Shown piece after piece: positions 13,889 through 15,136 of a DNA stretch of 15,136 bases (position 1 is its first letter; each line of letters begins with the position of its first letter). Position numbers and translations under genes: made by a program. Source of the DNA: Bacillota bacterium (GTDB taxonomy: Bacteria; Bacillota; Clostridia; Oscillospirales; Ruminococcaceae). The stretch is taken from NCBI GenBank assembly GCA_029550985.1, contig JAKPGH010000319.1, positions 1 to 15,136 on the forward strand, in the 5' to 3' direction. The notes beneath the pieces were generated by a model. It was given only the letters and a program-made list of their open reading frames with translations. It was not told the DNA's origin and searched no databases.

Positions 13889-14257
13889 TTACAGTACTTC
13901 GGGGGCAAGGCTTAGAATCTTGGTATAATCCTTTTCGCGCAGTTCTCTGGCCACCGGCCCAAAGATACGCGTACCCCTCGGGTTTTTATCTTCGCGGATG
14001 ATGACAGCGGCGTTGTCGTCAAAGCGAATGTAGCTTCCATCGTCCCGGCGAAGTCCCTTGGCTGTGCGAACAATGACAGCCTTTACCACTTCGCCCTTTT
14101 TGACGCTGCCGCCCGGCGTGGCCTTCTTCACAGAAGCCACAACCACATCGCCAATGCCGGCGTACTTCTTTTTGGAACCGCCCAGCACCCGGATGCACAT
14201 CAGCTCTTTGGCGCCGGTATTGTCAGCTACCTTAAGGTAGGTTTGCATCTGTATCAC
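13889..14257 (-). CDS. rplN: 50S ribosomal protein L14
   Basis: Encodes 122 aa, exactly the family length, if it starts at the GTG (14257-14255). The protein then begins M-I-Q-M-Q-T-Y-L-K-V-A-D-N-T-G-A-K, as is standard for L14; starting at the later ATG (14248) would remove three conserved residues. Further conserved parts are MCIRVLGGSKKKYAGIGD, KGEVVKAVIVRTAKG and RIFGPVARELREK. L14 contacts the small subunit at bridges near helix 14. The ribosome binding site is AAGGAG about 11 nt upstream. The gap to rpsQ, 115 nt, is unusually long and holds a hairpin. Confidence 0.97.
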   Translation of the reverse strand: MIQMQTYLKVADNTGAKELMCIRVLGGSKKKYAGIGDVVVASVKKATPGGSVKKGEVVKAVIVRTAKGLRRDDGSYIRFDDNAAVIIREDKNPRGTRIFGPVARELREKDYTKILSLAPEVL

Positions 14258-14372
14258 GGTGCGTTTTCTCCTTTCACCAATTTACCTGCATGCGGCAGGT
14301 ATGCGACCGCCGCACGACTACCCTTTGCAGGGCGCTTAAATCAGCGTAGTATAAGTTCCGCCTAGGCAAAGC
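14258..14372 (-). other. Long rpsQ-rplN intergenic region with a small hairpin
   Basis: 115 nt without a gene inside an otherwise tightly packed operon. A perfect 6-bp stem ACCTGC/GCAGGT with a 5-nt loop (14284-14300) lies upstream of the rplN ribosome binding site. A longer-range CTTTGC/GCAAAG pairing (14323-14328 with 14366-14371) is also possible. No U-run, no convincing promoter and no short gene with a ribosome binding site were seen. Its function is unknown. Confidence 0.4.
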
Positions 14373-14630
14373 TTACTTCGCTTTTTCCAGAATGGAGACT
14401 ACCCTCCAGTGTTTTTCTTTGGAAAGGGGGCGGGTTTCCATAATTTCCACCGTGTCGCCAATGCCGCACTCGTTGTGCTCGTCGTGGGCTTTGATGCGAA
14501 CGGTGCGCTTAATAATCTTCTTGTACAGGGGATGGCGGACGTTGTCGATGATGGCGACCACGACAGTTTTGTCCATCTTGTCGCTAACCACCTTGCCGAC
14601 CCTGGTTTTTCTCAGGTTCCGATCGCTCAT
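14373..14630 (-). CDS. rpsQ: 30S ribosomal protein S17
   Basis: Encodes 85 aa. OB-fold protein: starts MSDRNLRKTRVGKVVSDKMD, has HPLYKKIIKRTVRIKAHDE, then GIGDTVEIMETRPLSKEKHWRV. Length and pattern are standard. S17 is a primary binding protein of the 16S 5' domain. ATG start with AAGGAGGAG upstream. The gap to rpmC is 20 nt. Confidence 0.98.
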   Translation of the reverse strand: MSDRNLRKTRVGKVVSDKMDKTVVVAIIDNVRHPLYKKIIKRTVRIKAHDEHNECGIGDTVEIMETRPLSKEKHWRVVSILEKAK

Positions 14631-14650
14631 TGCGTGCTCCTCCTTCCCTT

Positions 14651-14851
14651 CTACTTAGTCACGCCAGCCTTGCGCTGATTCATAACCGTCTTGATTCTGG
14701 CAATATCCTTCTTGACGTGGTTCAGCCGCATAGGATTTTCCAGTTGGTTGATGGCGTGCTGGAAACGAAGGTTAAACAGCTCAGCTTTCAGATCCTTGAG
14801 CTTATCCTGCAATTCCAGATCGGAGAGTTCTCTGATTTCGGATGCTTTCAT
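14651..14851 (-). CDS. rpmC: 50S ribosomal protein L29
   Basis: Encodes 66 aa, a helical hairpin protein of standard length. It starts MKASEIRELSDLELQDKL, has the conserved core LKAELFNLRFQHAINQLENP and ends IKTVMNQRKAGVTK. With L23 it borders the peptide tunnel exit. ATG start with GGAGGGTTAAGGC just upstream, only 13 nt after the rplP stop. Confidence 0.98.
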   Translation of the reverse strand: MKASEIRELSDLELQDKLKDLKAELFNLRFQHAINQLENPMRLNHVKKDIARIKTVMNQRKAGVTK

Positions 14852-14864
14852 GCCTTAACCCTCC

Positions 14865-15136
14865 TTATTCTTTCTCTCTTGCCACAAACTTGCACTTGAT
14901 TGGCAGCTTGTGCATGGCGAGGCGCATGGCTTCCCGGGCAAGTTCTTCACTCACTCCGCCAATTTCGAACAGAATGCGGCCGGGCTTTACCACAGCCACC
15001 CAGTACTCGGGGCTACCTTTACCGGAACCCATGCGGGTTTCTGCAGGTTTCTCGGTGATGGGCTTGTCGGGGAACACTTTAATCCAAACCTGACCACCGC
15101 GCTTGATGTGACGGGTCAAAGCAATACGAGCAGCCT
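14865..15136 (-). CDS. rplP: 50S ribosomal protein L16, 5' end outside window
   Basis: Partial: 89 C-terminal residues are visible, of about 140 in the family; the N-terminal third lies beyond the right edge. The frame continues to 15136 without a stop, reading AARIALTRHIKRGGQVWI at the edge. The family signature KPAETRMGSGKGSPEYWVA and VKPGRILFEIGGVSEELA follow. L16 shapes the A-site tRNA path and is required for late assembly of the large subunit. The TTG at 15119-15117 encodes an internal leucine and is not a start. It precedes rpmC as in all S10 clusters. Confidence 0.97.
   Translation of the reverse strand, partial: AARIALTRHIKRGGQVWIKVFPDKPITEKPAETRMGSGKGSPEYWVAVVKPGRILFEIGGVSEELAREAMRLAMHKLPIKCKFVAREKE

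Noticed and set aside
1..15136. CRISPR arrays, tRNA or rRNA genes, insertion sequences, prophage genes
   Set aside because: No regularly spaced repeats, cloverleaf genes, transposase or integrase motifs were seen on either strand.

Overview
The window is almost entirely one long minus-strand operon: the 3' part of the S10 cluster, the whole spc cluster and the alpha cluster of a bacterium. Three further minus-strand genes lie downstream of the operon terminator. All 27 genes I can support are on the minus strand, so transcription runs from high to low coordinates. The gene set suggests a moderately GC-rich Firmicute of class Clostridia, perhaps Oscillospirales; the class is a fair inference and the order a guess. 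The reasons are strong AGGAGG-type ribosome binding sites, frequent TTG/GTG starts, a zinc-type S14, a zinc-LID adenylate kinase, a KOW-domain protein between map and infA, and rpsD between rpsK and rpoA.

Layout in transcription order: rplP (5' end outside the window), rpmC, rpsQ, rplN, rplX, rplE, rpsN, rpsH, rplF, rplR, rpsE, rpmD, rplO, secY, adk, map, KOW-domain protein gene, infA, rpmJ, rpsM, rpsK, rpsD, rpoA, rplQ, then a strong hairpin terminator at 3851-3887. These genes supply ribosomal proteins, the SecY translocon channel, adenylate kinase, methionine aminopeptidase, initiation factor 1 and the RNA polymerase alpha subunit. That couples translation, nascent-protein processing and export, and transcription. 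Most gaps are short, with several overlaps or abutting genes (rplO/secY, map/KOW, KOW/infA). Three gaps are unusually long and hold hairpins: rpsQ-rplN, infA-rpmJ and rpsD-rpoA.

Downstream of the operon is a single gene with a consensus sigma-A-type promoter (TTGACA-N17-TATAAT) and its own terminator. It encodes a CheW-like protein whose CheW domain is split by a chemoreceptor zinc-binding (CZB) domain. It is followed by a small zinc-ribbon/TM2 membrane protein, a hairpin, and a large YfhO-family membrane protein that runs off the left edge of the window. The YfhO gene has no ATG/GTG/TTG start in frame at the expected distance from its strong ribosome binding site. It either starts at CTG or carries a one-base deletion near its start.

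No tRNA, rRNA, CRISPR array, insertion sequence or phage gene was seen. No stretch without a gene exceeds 300 bases; the longest (2166-2338, 3732-3893, 6933-7063, 14258-14372, 5226-5338) are described as separate features. The operon itself is ordinary. The least ordinary content is the split CheW-CZB protein and the structured intergenic regions.
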